Shown here piece by piece: positions 24,321 through 35,623 of a DNA stretch of 64,000 nt (the stretch's first letter is position 1; each line of letters begins with the position of its first letter). The stretch comes from Mactromeris polynyma (Eukaryota > Mollusca > Bivalvia > Venerida > Mactridae). A program made the translations under genes and the position numbers. Under the pieces are notes generated by a model, which did no database searches, was not told where the DNA came from, and saw only the letters and a program-made list of their open reading frames with translations. Location: positions 3,279,001 to 3,343,000 of the forward strand of contig JASFXZ010000033.1 in the NCBI GenBank assembly GCA_032209605.1. Direction: 5' to 3'.

Positions 24321-25622
24321 CTGAAAACAAAACAAAATCACTGTAGAAGTTCAAAATACGTCGGACTGTTTTATATCGATCTCAGCATGAACACAATACT
24401 GTAAATACCTGTATATCGAACATTTTATAATTATGTTCCTTTAATCAAATTATGATAACATTTTATTCATGTCATTTACAAATATTTCGAAACTTGATAT
24501 ACATATGATTTCAATTTTATTAGTTATTATGTTGATTTTCCTAGTTTGAAACCATGTCCATGTATAATAACATGTTTTATTATATCCTTATGCCATTTTG
24601 GTTCGTTGAATATGTAAAAAAAACAGAAATATATGTACAATATGTTCATACTCTAAAAGTAATCTTGAGGATAAAAAATAATTACCAATACTCCTCCAAA
24701 AATAAATACTTTGTTAAAACATAATTATAGTATTCATTGTTTAAAGTATAACATTACAGTGAGCATAATCATATCTTTCCAAGTATAATAATTCTTGCCA
24801 TGTTTGGTGTAGTTTCGTATCTTTTAAAGTAATCGGATCTTCAAATGCCAATTGTGACGCAATTGTTAAAGGCAAGCTAATATAATACTGATATTTGAAG
24901 CAAGTTCATCCATCAATTGTGTTTGTGTCTTATGTACGTTTTGATTTCATTATTATTTACGCGTATGTGTATTTTTCATGTCTCCTTATACTTTTAGGGT
25001 GGCCACGCAATTGTGGCATGTGGGAATGCTCAACTTCTTCATTCAGTACTTAAAATTCACATTTTTATTGCTTTTACAGTAAACATATTTGAGCATTTAC
25101 CGATGTATTGATCTTTGTGGTCTGATAGATCTAAAATGTCGAAGAAACTAAATCGAGCACGCGGCGGTGAGGGACATACGGACATTTGCATAACTGTATA
25201 TGTTTTTTGTCGACATACAGGATATAAATGATGTTAAACGCAAAGAACCTTCGTAAAATCAAATTACGGAATTTCTTGATTACACAAAATACCTCTGTGT
25301 ATAATACGTAATTAATAATAAACTTTATTTATTGAAGATAACTCATTAAAACATGCATATAAAACATACATACATAAATTTATCTAACAAAAAGGCCTTC
25401 ATACATAACAAAATAAAGAGAATACATAAAGAATAAGCATTGTTATAGTTCACTCCGCCTCTTCCTGTGTCTTACATCCAATGAGCATCCAGAATCTTTC
25501 AAATTTTTGGCCAACTTATCCATTTATTATGGCATTTCGCACAATATATATTAAGTGATTTCATTAAGTAAATCTGGTAAGTGATCAATATGGCGGTTAA
25601 CTATAAGCCGGTTATAACTCAC

Positions 25623-25699
25623 ATATTAGAATTATAAACAAATTAAGTGCTGCGGTCGCTAACGCTCCCATGCACTTAATTTGCTTATAATTCCAATAT
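25623..25699. repeat. Small inverted repeat adjacent to the Tc1-like element
   Basis: Arms 25623-25650 and 25672-25699 (ATATTAGAATTATAAACAAA versus its complement, with few mismatches) enclose a 21-bp G+C-richer loop. It ends exactly where the Tc1-like element begins. Confidence 0.7.
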
Positions 25700-25700
25700 A

Positions 25701-26625
25701 CACTTGGAGCCACTTCTAACCCGACACTTTTCAAATTCGATTTTCTCGAATATGGTTCAAGATATTTATTTCAAATTAGATATTTTGTTGTTTGGCAATA
25801 TAAACTGTACAAAAAAGATAAACTCGTTCAACTGTGACGATCGGTCACTTTTGCACGTGAGACATGTACGATTTCACCATTTCGCATGAGGAATTGTTTG
25901 TAAGAGAAAAATATCGATTTTCATTTTTATATTATTATTCTATAACGCAATTCAAACCGTAAAAATATAATCTTTATTTTAAAATCAGTTGTGGTTCGAA
26001 TGAATAATCAATATAGCGGTCGCGCAATTGGCGTGTTGCAGGCCCGCCAATAACTCGGATACATATGTAAATGTATTGTATTTATATAGCAATAAGTTTA
26101 ATTGCAAACTATGCAGTATCAAACTGTTTCGCTTTAAATCGCAACAAAAATGTAATCGTATCCAAGTCGCCAGATCTCAATGTTATTACAGGCGAGATTG
26201 GAGGCGACCGGTATCCCCTCGCAATCTGCATGAACTGGAACAGACCCTTGCGCAAGAATGGATGAATATTCCCCAAGGTTTCATCCGAAACTACCTTCTG
26301 TCGATGACACAAAGGTGTGTGCATGTCGTAAGCGCCATGGGAGGAAACACGAGGTTTTAGTTACTCGGTGTACGGATTTTTTTGCGATTCGGTGACTTTT
26401 CACAATGTTGGGATTTCGCGTTATGTCATTTTTTGAATTCGGATTTTACAGTGATGTTTTTATTTATTCAGTTTTATATGTATTTGTTGATCAATTGCAA
26501 ATAAATTTCTAAGAAGTACGTATGATGCGGTGAAATAATTATATTCCAAATTTGAACGAAATCCGCTCACCAGTAATCCAGTTATACCGAATTATATAAG
26601 TGTCGGGTTAGAAGTGGCTCTAAGT
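25701..26625 (+). mobile_element. Tc1/mariner-like element with TIRs and TA target site (internally deleted)
   Basis: Left end CACTTGGAGCCACTTC (25701) and right end GAAGTGGCTCTAAGT (to 26625) are inverted repeats extending through CTAACCCGACACTT. TA flanks both ends (25699-25700 and 26626-26627), the Tc1/mariner signature. Inside, the plus strand keeps a degraded transposase C-terminus (about 26163-26358: SPDLN, RNLHELEQTLAQEW, IPQGFIRNYL, QRCVHVVSAMGG, then TAG). The first catalytic Asp regions are gone. At 925 bp it is shorter than a complete element. Confidence 0.85.
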
Positions 26626-26717
26626 TATAAACTATACTCAAATTGCTAAATCAATAAATCATAACAACTCATTTTCAAAATCTGCAGTAACAATACGTAT
26701 GAAAGATAGAATAAATA

Positions 26718-26841
26718 ATAACGCCTCCGATTAGCCAATCAGAATACAGAATTAAGTTACGTCATCAATACAATTAAATTTAGACGTGCATGTATGTGTT
26801 AACGCCTCCAATTAGCCAATTAGAATGCAGGGATTTGCTGA
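26718..26841. repeat. 1.5 units of the 81-bp CCAAT/CRE repeat, inverted
   Basis: The reverse complement of the 3453-3762 repeat occurs here with two GATTAGCCAAT/ATTAGCCAAT sites and one TTACGTCATC site, directly before the inverted PAN exon. Promoter-like repeat and exon were therefore inverted together. Confidence 0.8.
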
Positions 26842-27046
26842 ATGTGGTATTATACGGATATAATACTCTGTCAGTTGTTTCACAGTTATCGAAGAGAAAC
26901 TACTTGGTTCATGTTGGTAATAAAAAAGTACATGATTCTCATGCATTTCGGTTTAGCTTTTGGGGCATGTCGTAAACATTCTTTCAACGTAACAGACGCG
27001 TGTTATCAGCTATACAATGGCGTTATCCGCGACGTCTATGGCATCA
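26842..27046 (+). pseudogene. Inverted, truncated first exon of the PAN gene (copy 2)
   Basis: The plus strand here encodes the same peptide start as the minus-strand exon at 3443-3239, including MLVIKKYMILMHFGLAFGA and ACYQLYNGVIRDVYGI. It breaks at GGCATCAT, where the sequence jumps to DNA matching 4342 onward. It lacks the second half of the PAN module and the splice donor, and it points away from the copy 2 EGF-like and last exons. It is therefore a rearranged exon fragment, not a working exon. Confidence 0.8.
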
Positions 27047-27740
27047 TAACAGGGTTATCTAGTTATGGTTTGCGAATTGCACTTAATAAGTAACATAATA
27101 TGTAGTTAACTAGATAAGATTCGTATCAAACTAGTACCAGTCGGACCGTGAAACGTGCATGAACAATTAACATCACAAACTCTATTCACAATACGTAAAC
27201 CACTCTAAACAAAAATCAATTAACAAAGCCGCTAATCAAGGGAGATCATTATTGATATTTATCAAGGAAAGGTGCACATGGCGGCATTACATATTTGTTT
27301 CAATCTTCTCAGTTGCTCTTCGATAGTTTCACTCCAAATTGCATTTGATTTTACAAAAAAGACCTTCTGTTAGTTTGATATTGACATGTTTCTTTTAAAC
27401 CGAAAATAGCTGATTTTATACATCAAAACGAAAGTAGGGATTTAGACAAGTCGAAGAGGATTTTCTAATTTATCGTTTTGATATACGAACATAGAATATT
27501 ATGGCATTATCTTTTAATGTGTTTTCATCTAAGATATCATCAAATTCAACAGTTGCTGCCTATAATTCTTCTGTGACAGCGAATTTTCTTAGAAGTCAGG
27601 AGAATTAAATGTCTCATAGTTTGCAAATTGTGGTAAATTCAGTGAAATACAAATATTGTCGTCGGCAAGAATATCATTTCTTACCAAATCTGTAAACAAA
27701 TGTTTTACATACATCAAGTATATAAAATATGCAATATCGC

Positions 27741-29140
27741 TTTTTGGACGGTACCGCTCAGGTACGTCTATAGTAGTGGCAATTTTGAGAGGCACACCAA
27801 ATTGGTTCCCGTTTTTCAAAACGCAAAACAGACTGAAAGCCGGTAATAAGTCAATTTTTATACACATTGACCCAATTACTCAGCGAAAAGTAGTTCCAAA
27901 GTTTACCGACCCTGATAATATCATAAACGTTTCAATAAAATGAAATATTGAAAGGTGACCTGCTAAAGTGGTTTGTGAACTAATTAGCTGTTTCTGTGGA
28001 GATCTGGTGGGTTTAAAGCAATGTTTTAATACACACTAGTTTGTTTATAGTTATGGATTTATCGTAGATATGGTGTCATCTTTCTACGTACACCTCACTC
28101 TGTGCTTGGAAAATTAATTGGAAAATACCCCACTTAAGGCGACACCAAATTTTGATCTCACGTTCGTCGGATTTTCCACACCAAATTATCAGGATTTGAA
28201 AAACAAATATTTTAATTTGCGCTGGGTCGAAATTTCCCGGTACGAAAAAAAGGTGAATTGCGTATTAATTTGTCGGGGTTTTGTTTGTTTATTATCATCC
28301 GCCAATGGAACACTTATGACTTAACACATTTATAACATATATACGCAAAGGCTCATTAGTTTCAAACGTATATACAGGCATAATAAATTCTATAAAATTT
28401 ACCTTTATATTGTCATTTGTCGCGTCTGTCTATCATGTTTAAAATTTTGGCACTTAATTATCATCATGATATCTAGTCAGTTTTTGTGGTTATCCCGTTG
28501 TATAGTTTCTATTACCCTTTTCAGCTTCATACTGATATCATAATATACATTTTTTGTTCGCTCGCTCGATTAAAAGAGTTTGAAAAAAATATATTATTTT
28601 TTTTCGCTCGTCCCATTTTTTGGGGGAAAAAATCGGTAGAACAAAAAAATTTGGTGTGGCCCTACAACAAGATAACTCAACACCTATGGCAAGCTAGTGA
28701 TATCATAACTTTATGCCCAGGTATACTGATTTTACTCTTAAGTTAGTGCTGATATAATTTAATATGTCATTTTTTAATTAAATATTCACGGATGTTACAT
28801 AAAGGGTCTGATATCTTTATATTTAATTTATTTTCAATTGTGACAAACATTTCACTTGTTTTACAATTATAAGGTTCTACCATTATTACTGACCATTTTT
28901 CTTTATTTCGGTTTGAAAATCTAGCATTTCTAGGACAAGTCAATTTGAAGATCTCTTGGAAAACATGTTTACTATTTTTCAATTTTTGTTTCATATTCCA
29001 TGCAAACCATCTTATCTATATACACATATTATAAAACTGTCTAGTTACAAAACGGAAACTTGTATGCAACGAGTTGCCAGCTTGGCTACAGACACGAGTG
29101 GTACCGTCCCACAGCACTTTTGTGCTTTGATTAAATATGG
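27741..29140. other. Copy 2-specific 1.4-kb insertion, unidentified
   Basis: Copy 1 reads continuously across this point (5240-5265), whereas copy 2 is interrupted between GCAATATCGCTTT and GAGTTTTAGTTTCC. The block is AT-rich and contains GGACGGTACCGCTCAGG near one end and GAGTGGTACCGTCCCAC near the other, a short inverted GGTACCG-type pair. No recognisable domain in its short open frames. Confidence 0.6.
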
Positions 29141-29259
29141 ATTGTAGAGTTTTAGTTTCCTTACATGCGATGACGTAAATCTCTTATCTCTGTATAACTT
29201 GAATAGTATTGCGGTAAGTACAACGTAGACAAGTCGTTTGACAAGCAAGCGCTAACATA

Positions 29260-32200
29260 ATGTTTGTTCTTAAAGCGATTACGATTATCAGTGTAGTTGT
29301 GGGCTGTTTAAGTGGCCCAAGTATTTCAAAGGACGAACACAGGTGTGAATGCGACACTGTGGAAGAAGAACTTGCTTCACTGAAGGAAAGACTACAAAAG
29401 CTTGAGAAACAGAATCAAGGACATCTACAGAACGAGCAAGGAGCTAGCTCGGCGCATATATCAGGTTTTTATATTTCCTCACTTTGTTTTAGCTCTACTG
29501 GCCATAGAGCTTTATATGTAATGGCGAATTGTGCGTGCGTGCGTGCGTTGGTGCGTGCGTGTGTGCGTGCGTCTCTTCTGAAACTACAAAGCCAAATTTG
29601 ATTAAACTTGCCCTGTGGCATCCTAGTCTGACCCTTCCTCAAAATTGTTCAAATGGTTCCGCTTGATCGCTTAATACGGCCACCAGACCTAAAAATTGAT
29701 GAACCTTCAAATGACCTCTTCTCATGAACGGATGAACATACTTGCATCAAACTTGTTCCCTAACATCCTGACATGATTGTTTGTCGGGATTGTTCAAATA
29801 GTAGCGATGGGCTGCGCAATATGGCCACACGAGCTAAAATTATAAAAGCCTTTGAACGACTTCTTCTCTGAACCGATGAACAGATTTGCATCAAACTTCC
29901 TGTGTAGCATCCTGGCATGAATTGAAAAAGGTACATATAATTGAGAGAATAAGTTATTACAGGGAACGCCACATTCACAAGACAATTTACCTCCCCACAC
30001 CAACCTCCGGGAAAGCAACAGTCTAAAAAACATAGGGCATTGAGGAGGTGCAAGATAAACATGTATTATAAAAGGGGTGCAAGGAGTGATCTGGCCGACA
30101 ATAAAGAACAACTAAGGACAATTAAGGGTCTCAAAAATTTAATGGAAAGGAATACATCACGGAACAAGTCAAAAAAGTCAGTAATAATAGGCCGAAAGGG
30201 GGTTGAAAAGAATGTGAATATCATATCGAGTGAAATACCTGCACATGGGGAAAGGGGAACTTAACATACATTTAAAATATAAATAGAAATAGTAACCATA
30301 CAGCGATTTACAGCCTTGGAACTGTCAGTAAAAATACTGGGGAATTAAATCGATTTAAGAGCTACCGCTATATATGTTCCTTTAAATAAGTGGCAATTAC
30401 CAATGTTTAATGCTACGCTTTTGAACCAAGTTTCACCTTGTGAACCATACATAGAACTTAAAACCCAAATTTTGAATTTTCAACTTTTGAACAATACTTT
30501 CCAAACATTGATGCTATAGTAGCTATACATACAATGTATGTGTTCTCGCTCTTTTCTCAATATGCTTTATACATATATATACAGTCGGACCTCATTCATT
30601 CGAATGCATATGGTCCGAACTTTATTTCGAATAATACATGGTTCCGAAAATGAGCCCAGTTTAATTCGACGTGCAAGAAGATACATTGGGGTCTGGTATT
30701 TATTTCGGACGATACCAAGTATTCGGATAGATGGTTGTCGAATAAACGGGGTCTGACTGTATATATTATACAAACTTAAATTTAAAATTGTAATAATTTC
30801 TTGCACAATAAAACCTCACTGCTTTTCTGACATCCATATGCACAATATATCAAGTAGGGTGTCGGACTCGCTTGGGCATCTTTTTGTTATGTCATTACGA
30901 TACAGGATTTGGTAAAGGGTGAAACTTTAATCAAGCCAATACAACGTCTATGTATGCCTCAATATTTCAGAGATTTCAGAGGACAATGCCGAAATCAAGG
31001 ATGTGCCGGAGAGGTTTGTTGTTGAGATGGATGTTGAACAGGAAATTATCGCCTTAAAACAAGCAGTCGGTAGTTTACAGCAAGGTGAGATGCGGCTTTC
31101 TTTAAAAACAATTCTCCAAACCTGATAACCCAGTATAAACTGATATAATCTTAAATGTTACAATATCATCCATTACAACTACAGCAATAACAATTTTGAT
31201 TCGTGGAAGACTTTATGAATACAAAAAAGGTAAGAATACCAATTTTCAGGACATAAAAACGAAAATAATCAATATTTCCAGCATTTGAAAGAAAATGGAT
31301 TATGATTTAGTTATCAATGCGTTTTATGTCGCAGGTACCGGAAGTACATACGTACGATGGGGAAGATCGACATGTCCTTCTAGTGCAGAAATTGTGTACA
31401 AAGGTAAGTGCCACCATATAAACGTCAGTATTGAAGATTTCCACATTTATTGATGCAGTTATGTTATGATTCAGTTCGGAGTTCAGCCCATGAAATTGCT
31501 AATAAATTATGTTAATAACTGTGTTTAACAGAATACACAAATAAAATAAAACCTTGTGCAAGTTGTGAAGAGTTTGTTTTATTGAAACACTTGATGTTGG
31601 CAATTTGCATTTGTTAATTTCGAGAAGAGTTTTTTTCCTTTTCACTGGTAAACATGCTTTTCACATTTAATCGGATGCGCTACTTCCGCAGATTATTGCA
31701 AAATTGTATAGAAATGTTTAATTCTGAGCCATATTTGTTATTGAAACGTTTACAAGGATATACTGGAGGTAATCACTACACAAACACGGGAGGTCCATGA
31801 AATCATGTGTGCTTACCCGAACATCCAACTTGGGCGAAATATCTGGACGGTAAACAAGGTTCGAACATTTCTTCCATAGAATCAGTTAACATTTACTTTG
31901 TCCATACGAGCGAAAGAACGTGCCAATTTAACAATATATAATTTATTAATTCAAAAATTATTTCTTATTTCCAATTGAGCACTCGTAATTCATTTTAAAC
32001 GTATTCATTTGGACGTACAGTGGTCAAGGGGTATGTCGCCTGACTCCTCATCCGAAGGTGGCGAGTTCGAATCCAGTTTTGTGAGATATAGAACTCACAA
32101 ACCCTGTTTTATGTGTGAGTACTGGTTGGTAACCCAGTCATCGAGAGTGATAAATATAAGTGTGTAAAATTGTTTCACAATCGAAGTAGAATACATATGT

Positions 32201-33326
32201 TAAAACAAAATGTATTCATATAATCCAGTGAGAACAATGATAACACGTGTAAAGGAACCATTTATCTCATGGCAGTACTTTTAAACCAGCATGTACTTTT
32301 TATGAGTCATTATGATAAGAAAAGAAAAAGGTCGACATAATACGAAACTGAATAGATCAACAGGATACAAAACGACATGGAATGAATAGGTCATCATGAT
32401 ACGAACGAACTGAATCGCGATAAAAGCTTGTTTTCGTAGGTGTAGGAGCTATTTGAAAATATTATTTGTACTGGAAAATGATACTATGTTACAAAACTGT
32501 TTTCAACAGCACATGCATCAACTATTTATGGAGCAGAATATGAGGATAACTACGGTAGTACTTTCAACCCATTTAACGAGCACATTGAAGATGAAGACGT
32601 GCCGTGTGTCGTGTGTAAAACAAATAAATCCGCCAATCTTATGATACCCGCAAGGACCAACTGCTATAATGGTTTGTAGATGTAGTTATGTGTGTGTGGG
32701 TATGTGGATGTATGTGTGTGCGTGGGCGTGCGTGCGGTCGTGCGTGTTTGCGTTTGTGGGTGCGTGCGTGTGTGTGGGGATGTACGTCCGTACGTGCGTT
32801 CGTTCGTCCGTGCTTGCTTGCCATTGTAGTGTATGGATCTTGTTCTGTATGTTTATTGAGGGCTTTATAGAGAATTATCCATGCAAATGAAGGATATGGT
32901 CATGACGTTTGATGTGAATGCCTATATTTTTTATTTTACTAGAACCTCCTTACATTTAGTTAATATCTTAACAACAATTTCAGTGTAATAAAGTTGGGGT
33001 CTTGCTTAAAACCTACAATACACTTAAGATAATTGGGTTCATTTCTTTGGGAATACCCATTATTAGCGAGATAGGGAAGTTTGTCATTTTGTTCTGTTGC
33101 ACATGGATGGACAATGGAATACACGGGGTATCTGATGGCGTCGGCAGCACTCTACCATGCATCTAGTGAATACATCTGCGTCGACGGGCAACCTGAATTT
33201 ATAGTACATGGTAGTGCTAACGACGAAGGAACATTGCTGTATCTGGTGCAAGGAATGTGTGGGTCCCTTCCATGTGGACCTTATGTCAATGGAAGAGAGC
33301 TTGCTTGTGTTGTTTGTACGAAATAA
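29260..33326 (+). CDS. Short-chain collagen C4-like secreted protein, copy 2 (six exons, probably damaged)
   Basis: Exons: 29260-29464, 30971-31084, 31335-31403, 31757-31858, 32510-32671 and 33106-33326. All joins share phase 1, giving 291 codons with TAA at 33324-33326. The product has a signal peptide, a short cysteine motif and coiled coil (EELASLKERLQKLEKQN), a linker, and the conserved C-terminal domain of sponge/mollusc short-chain collagen C4-like proteins (YVRWGRSTCP, GGNHYTNTGG, NHVCLPEHPTW, YGAEYEDNYG, PCVVCKTNKSANLMIPART, WTMEYTGYLM, GSLPCGPYVNGRELACVVC). Gly-X-Y repeats are absent. The family is secreted; its role in molluscs is not established. Two defects are visible: an in-frame TGA at 31798-31800 in exon 4, and no AG before exon 6 (the intron ends CACATG). 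It may be a recent pseudogene, or a gene with two assembly or allelic errors. A possible AATAAA lies at 33449. Confidence 0.75.
29465..29935 (+). mobile_element. Pearl-like repeat with GTGC microsatellite and two ~165-bp core units, copy 2
   Basis: TTTTAGCTCTACTGGCCATA and ATGGCGAATTGTGCGTGCG lead into a (GTGC)n run (29532-29570). Two diverged tandem units of about 165 bp follow, sharing GGCATCCTAGTCTGA/AGCATCCTGGCATGA, TTCAAATGGTTCCGC/TTCAAATAGTAGCGA, GGCCACCAGACCTAAAA/GGCCACACGAGCTAAAA and TTGCATCAAACTT. Microsatellite plus ~160-bp cores is the hallmark of pearl elements in bivalves. Located in intron 1 of the C4-like gene. Confidence 0.6.
29933..30345 (+). repeat. Dispersed repeat family A, copy in C4-like intron 1
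   Basis: The longest clear copy: GAGAATAAGTTATTACAGGG, AACGCCACATTCACAAGAC, ACCTCCCCACACCAACCTCC, GGCATTGAGGAGGTGCAAG, AAAGAACAACTAAGGAC, GGGGAACTTAACATACAT and AGCGATTTACAGCCTTGGAA, in this order. Confidence 0.85.
30582..30759. mobile_element. 178-bp pogo/Tc1-like MITE with TA flanks
   Basis: CAGTCGGACCTCATTCATTC at the left and AATAAACGGGGTCTGACTG at the right are terminal inverted repeats, flanked by TA on both sides. The element at 55598-55775 has the same length and aligns along its whole length in opposite orientation (shared ATTTCGAATAATAC, GATACCAAGTATTCGG). Located in intron 1 of the C4-like gene. Confidence 0.88.
32020..32175 (+). repeat. tRNA-derived SINE in C4-like intron 4
   Basis: AGTGGTCAAGGGGTATGTCG (A-box-like), GGCGAGTTCGAATCC (B-box), then a body with GAGTACTGGTTGGTAACCC matching the SINE at 7935-8130. 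Confidence 0.55.
32675..32820 (+). repeat. GT/CGTGC-rich microsatellite region
   Basis: Irregular GTGTGTGTGGGTATG, GTGCGTGCG and CGTTCGTTCGTCCG runs directly downstream of C4-like exon 5. Apparent frames are low-complexity artefacts. Confidence 0.85.
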
Positions 33327-33457
33327 TGTGTACAAGGGAATAACATAAGTAAACTGATGAATCCCAACATTGTATATGACATTACTATTGTTATTATAAT
33401 ATTAAATGTGATATAATATAATGTTAGTTAATAGTCGCTGTAGGTAAAAATAAAACA

Positions 33458-33725
33458 AAAGAGAAAGAATAAGTTGCTAAAGGGAACGCCACATTCATGT
33501 CCCCACACAGACCTCCGGGAAAACAACAGTCCATAACATTGAGGAGGTTCAAGGGTACATACAAGACACATGTGTTAATGCTATCGGTAAATATCTCACG
33601 TCAAATGAACAAAACATCATCATAAGCGATGTTAATAACATGTATTGATATATGCATTGTATGAAGACAAGACGAAAAAGTGCCTTTGTATAAGTGATAC
33701 ATAAAGGTTCTGTTCTGTTCAATAA
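33458..33725 (+). repeat. Family A fragment followed by (TTCTG)n-tailed retroposon
   Basis: 33458-33560 carries GAATAAGTTGCTAAAGGG, AACGCCACATTC, CCCCACACAGACCTCC and CATTGAGGAGGTTCAAG. 33565-33722 is a separate segment ending ATAAAGGTTCTGTTCTGTTC, the same tail as at 21505 and (inverted) 62863. Confidence 0.6.
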
Positions 33726-35620
33726 CGACAACACACCGACAAAGAATAAGCCAGGGTAAGGGTTTGCTTAAGACTAATGTTTCTTACAGCAACCCAGTGT
33801 GGACCTATTCACTAAAAGCTCACTTTGAGTATTTCCCTTAAACTCAGATCAGCTGAGTTTTCACTCATTTTTTTCAATTGAGAACAACCTCACTTATTTC
33901 AAAAATCAACGTGCGGGTCGAAATGTGCCTCGATAGTTATAAATCATAATTTCTGTCATTTTCTACAGTTATTAAGAATTTGCAATTTAAAAGATAACAA
34001 GTAACCATATTGCCCTCCTGTTGCTTCAATTTCTGTATTTGATATTTTAGATATCTCTGAATCTTCTGCCAGTTGATGCATAAGGTTATTTGTAAAGAAT
34101 CCAGCCAGAGAAAGTATTTTAGGTGACAAAATTTTGACAACAATTTTGGAATCACGTTACTTCGAACAATCCCAACATGAGTCTTGTAAACAGTTTGTTG
34201 CAGAAAATGTTAAGTTGAAACTATACGATTCTCAGTATTAGAGAATGCTGGGTAAAATGGAAACGCTGTTGATAACTAATCAAACAGTTTTCAATCTTAT
34301 CCAGACATGGAACAGGTTTGTTAAATAATAAAGTAATATTCTGGAATAAAGCAATGAAGCTGAAGCACGAATCTACGTTACCTTGGAAATCGTTCCAGTG
34401 CAAATCGATCGTCACCATATTTATTTGGTTACGAAAGAAGAAGCAATACGGGTTAAGAATGTAGCCTACATATTCGGGCTTCAACCACCATGCAAATAAA
34501 GGCAAGTGCTCCAATACTCAGACAAACGCTATCCAAGTGAAATTCTTGAACGTATGTTGTCCAAACATTAACACTCGGACTAATGCAGTTTGTACTACGA
34601 GGATGATTTTTAAAAAAAACACGTGTCCTACACCCCCTACGCCCCAAGGTAGGGGTTAAGTATAATTATATTTTTGGCTGGTGCATTTCCAACGATTTTC
34701 TGAATCACAGCTCACTGGTCACAGCTCGCGTTTTCTTGTGTTAATGTGAGTCTCGATTAATGAATACTTTAATTAACTTCTATTATATTACAATCGTCCG
34801 AATCCGACATGTCATGTTTTGATCTTAAGTGGGCGTTATACACTCTTCATGCACTTACCGCAGTTTATGTTACATTTTGAGTTTGTTTCCGTTATTTAAT
34901 GGTCACGGTTTGTGCTTTCCTATTTAAATACGAGTTTCGATTAATAAAGTCCGTGTTGCTATCTTTTCAAATCGTTTTGAATAGCAAATAAACGTTATTC
35001 ATTGCCCTGTGCAGTTTTCCTCAGGTACGCTATCGCAAAATTTTCTATGAACTTCAATTTGTGAAATATACTATTGCTTGGCCAGCAGTATAGTCTTTGT
35101 ATGAGATAGTCAATGCAGTTTTTCTACAGAATAGTTGATGAATGCATTATACGTGTGAGAGCAGTACACTCATGTTTTAACCTTGCATGAAAAGGAAACT
35201 TGTTCCAAGGCGATGCTCCTACTTTCATACATTATTTATGTTTGTTACTTGTATCCCTTGTGCTTTTGTAATTTTTCACATGCATTATATTTCCATTTCT
35301 ACCTTTACGATCGTTGTGCACATTGTTGTATCTCTTGTCCGATCCCTCCAATCGTTTTTGTGGGTTCATGTTTTACACTGTTGTTATAAAGTTCAAATCA
35401 GCAAATTAGGCACATATCAGACATCATCAGAAAATTGGTGGCTCCGTGCCCTATGTTTGTGTTGCTATGGTGATATTAAAATATTATTATTGTAAATATG
35501 AAGTATTTATGTTATTTCTATATAGTAGTACAAATGTATTGCCATTTATTTAATTTTTTAGTCTTTGAAACTGGATGTACTGTGATAACGCTACTGTTAA
35601 TACACTTGAATTTGAATACA
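33726..35620. other. Intergenic, no gene recognised
   Basis: A minus-strand open frame at 34221-34514 and others are short, without splice context or recognised domains. No RNA gene or tandem repeat seen. Confidence 0.4.
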
Positions 35621-35623
35621 AAG

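Larger units (their letters stand above)
24151..31084. repeat. Segmental duplication, copy 2
   Basis: Second copy of the 1-5915 unit in the same overall orientation, about 24 kb away. Relative to copy 1 it contains an extra ~1.4 kb block (27741-29140), a longer first intron in the C4-like gene (repeats at 29590-30760), and an inverted and truncated PAN exon (26718-27046). Sequence left of 24151 (including the last PAN exon at 23116-23369) probably also belongs to the unit, but its copy 1 counterpart would lie before the window. Confidence 0.93.

Noticed and set aside
28486..28746. 86-codon frame in the copy 2-specific insertion, considered as mitochondrial insertion
   Set aside because: No recognisable mitochondrial protein motif; AT-rich chance frame.
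32639..32890. Frames through GT/CGTGC-rich DNA
   Set aside because: Microsatellite translation downstream of C4-like exon 5; no conserved continuation.
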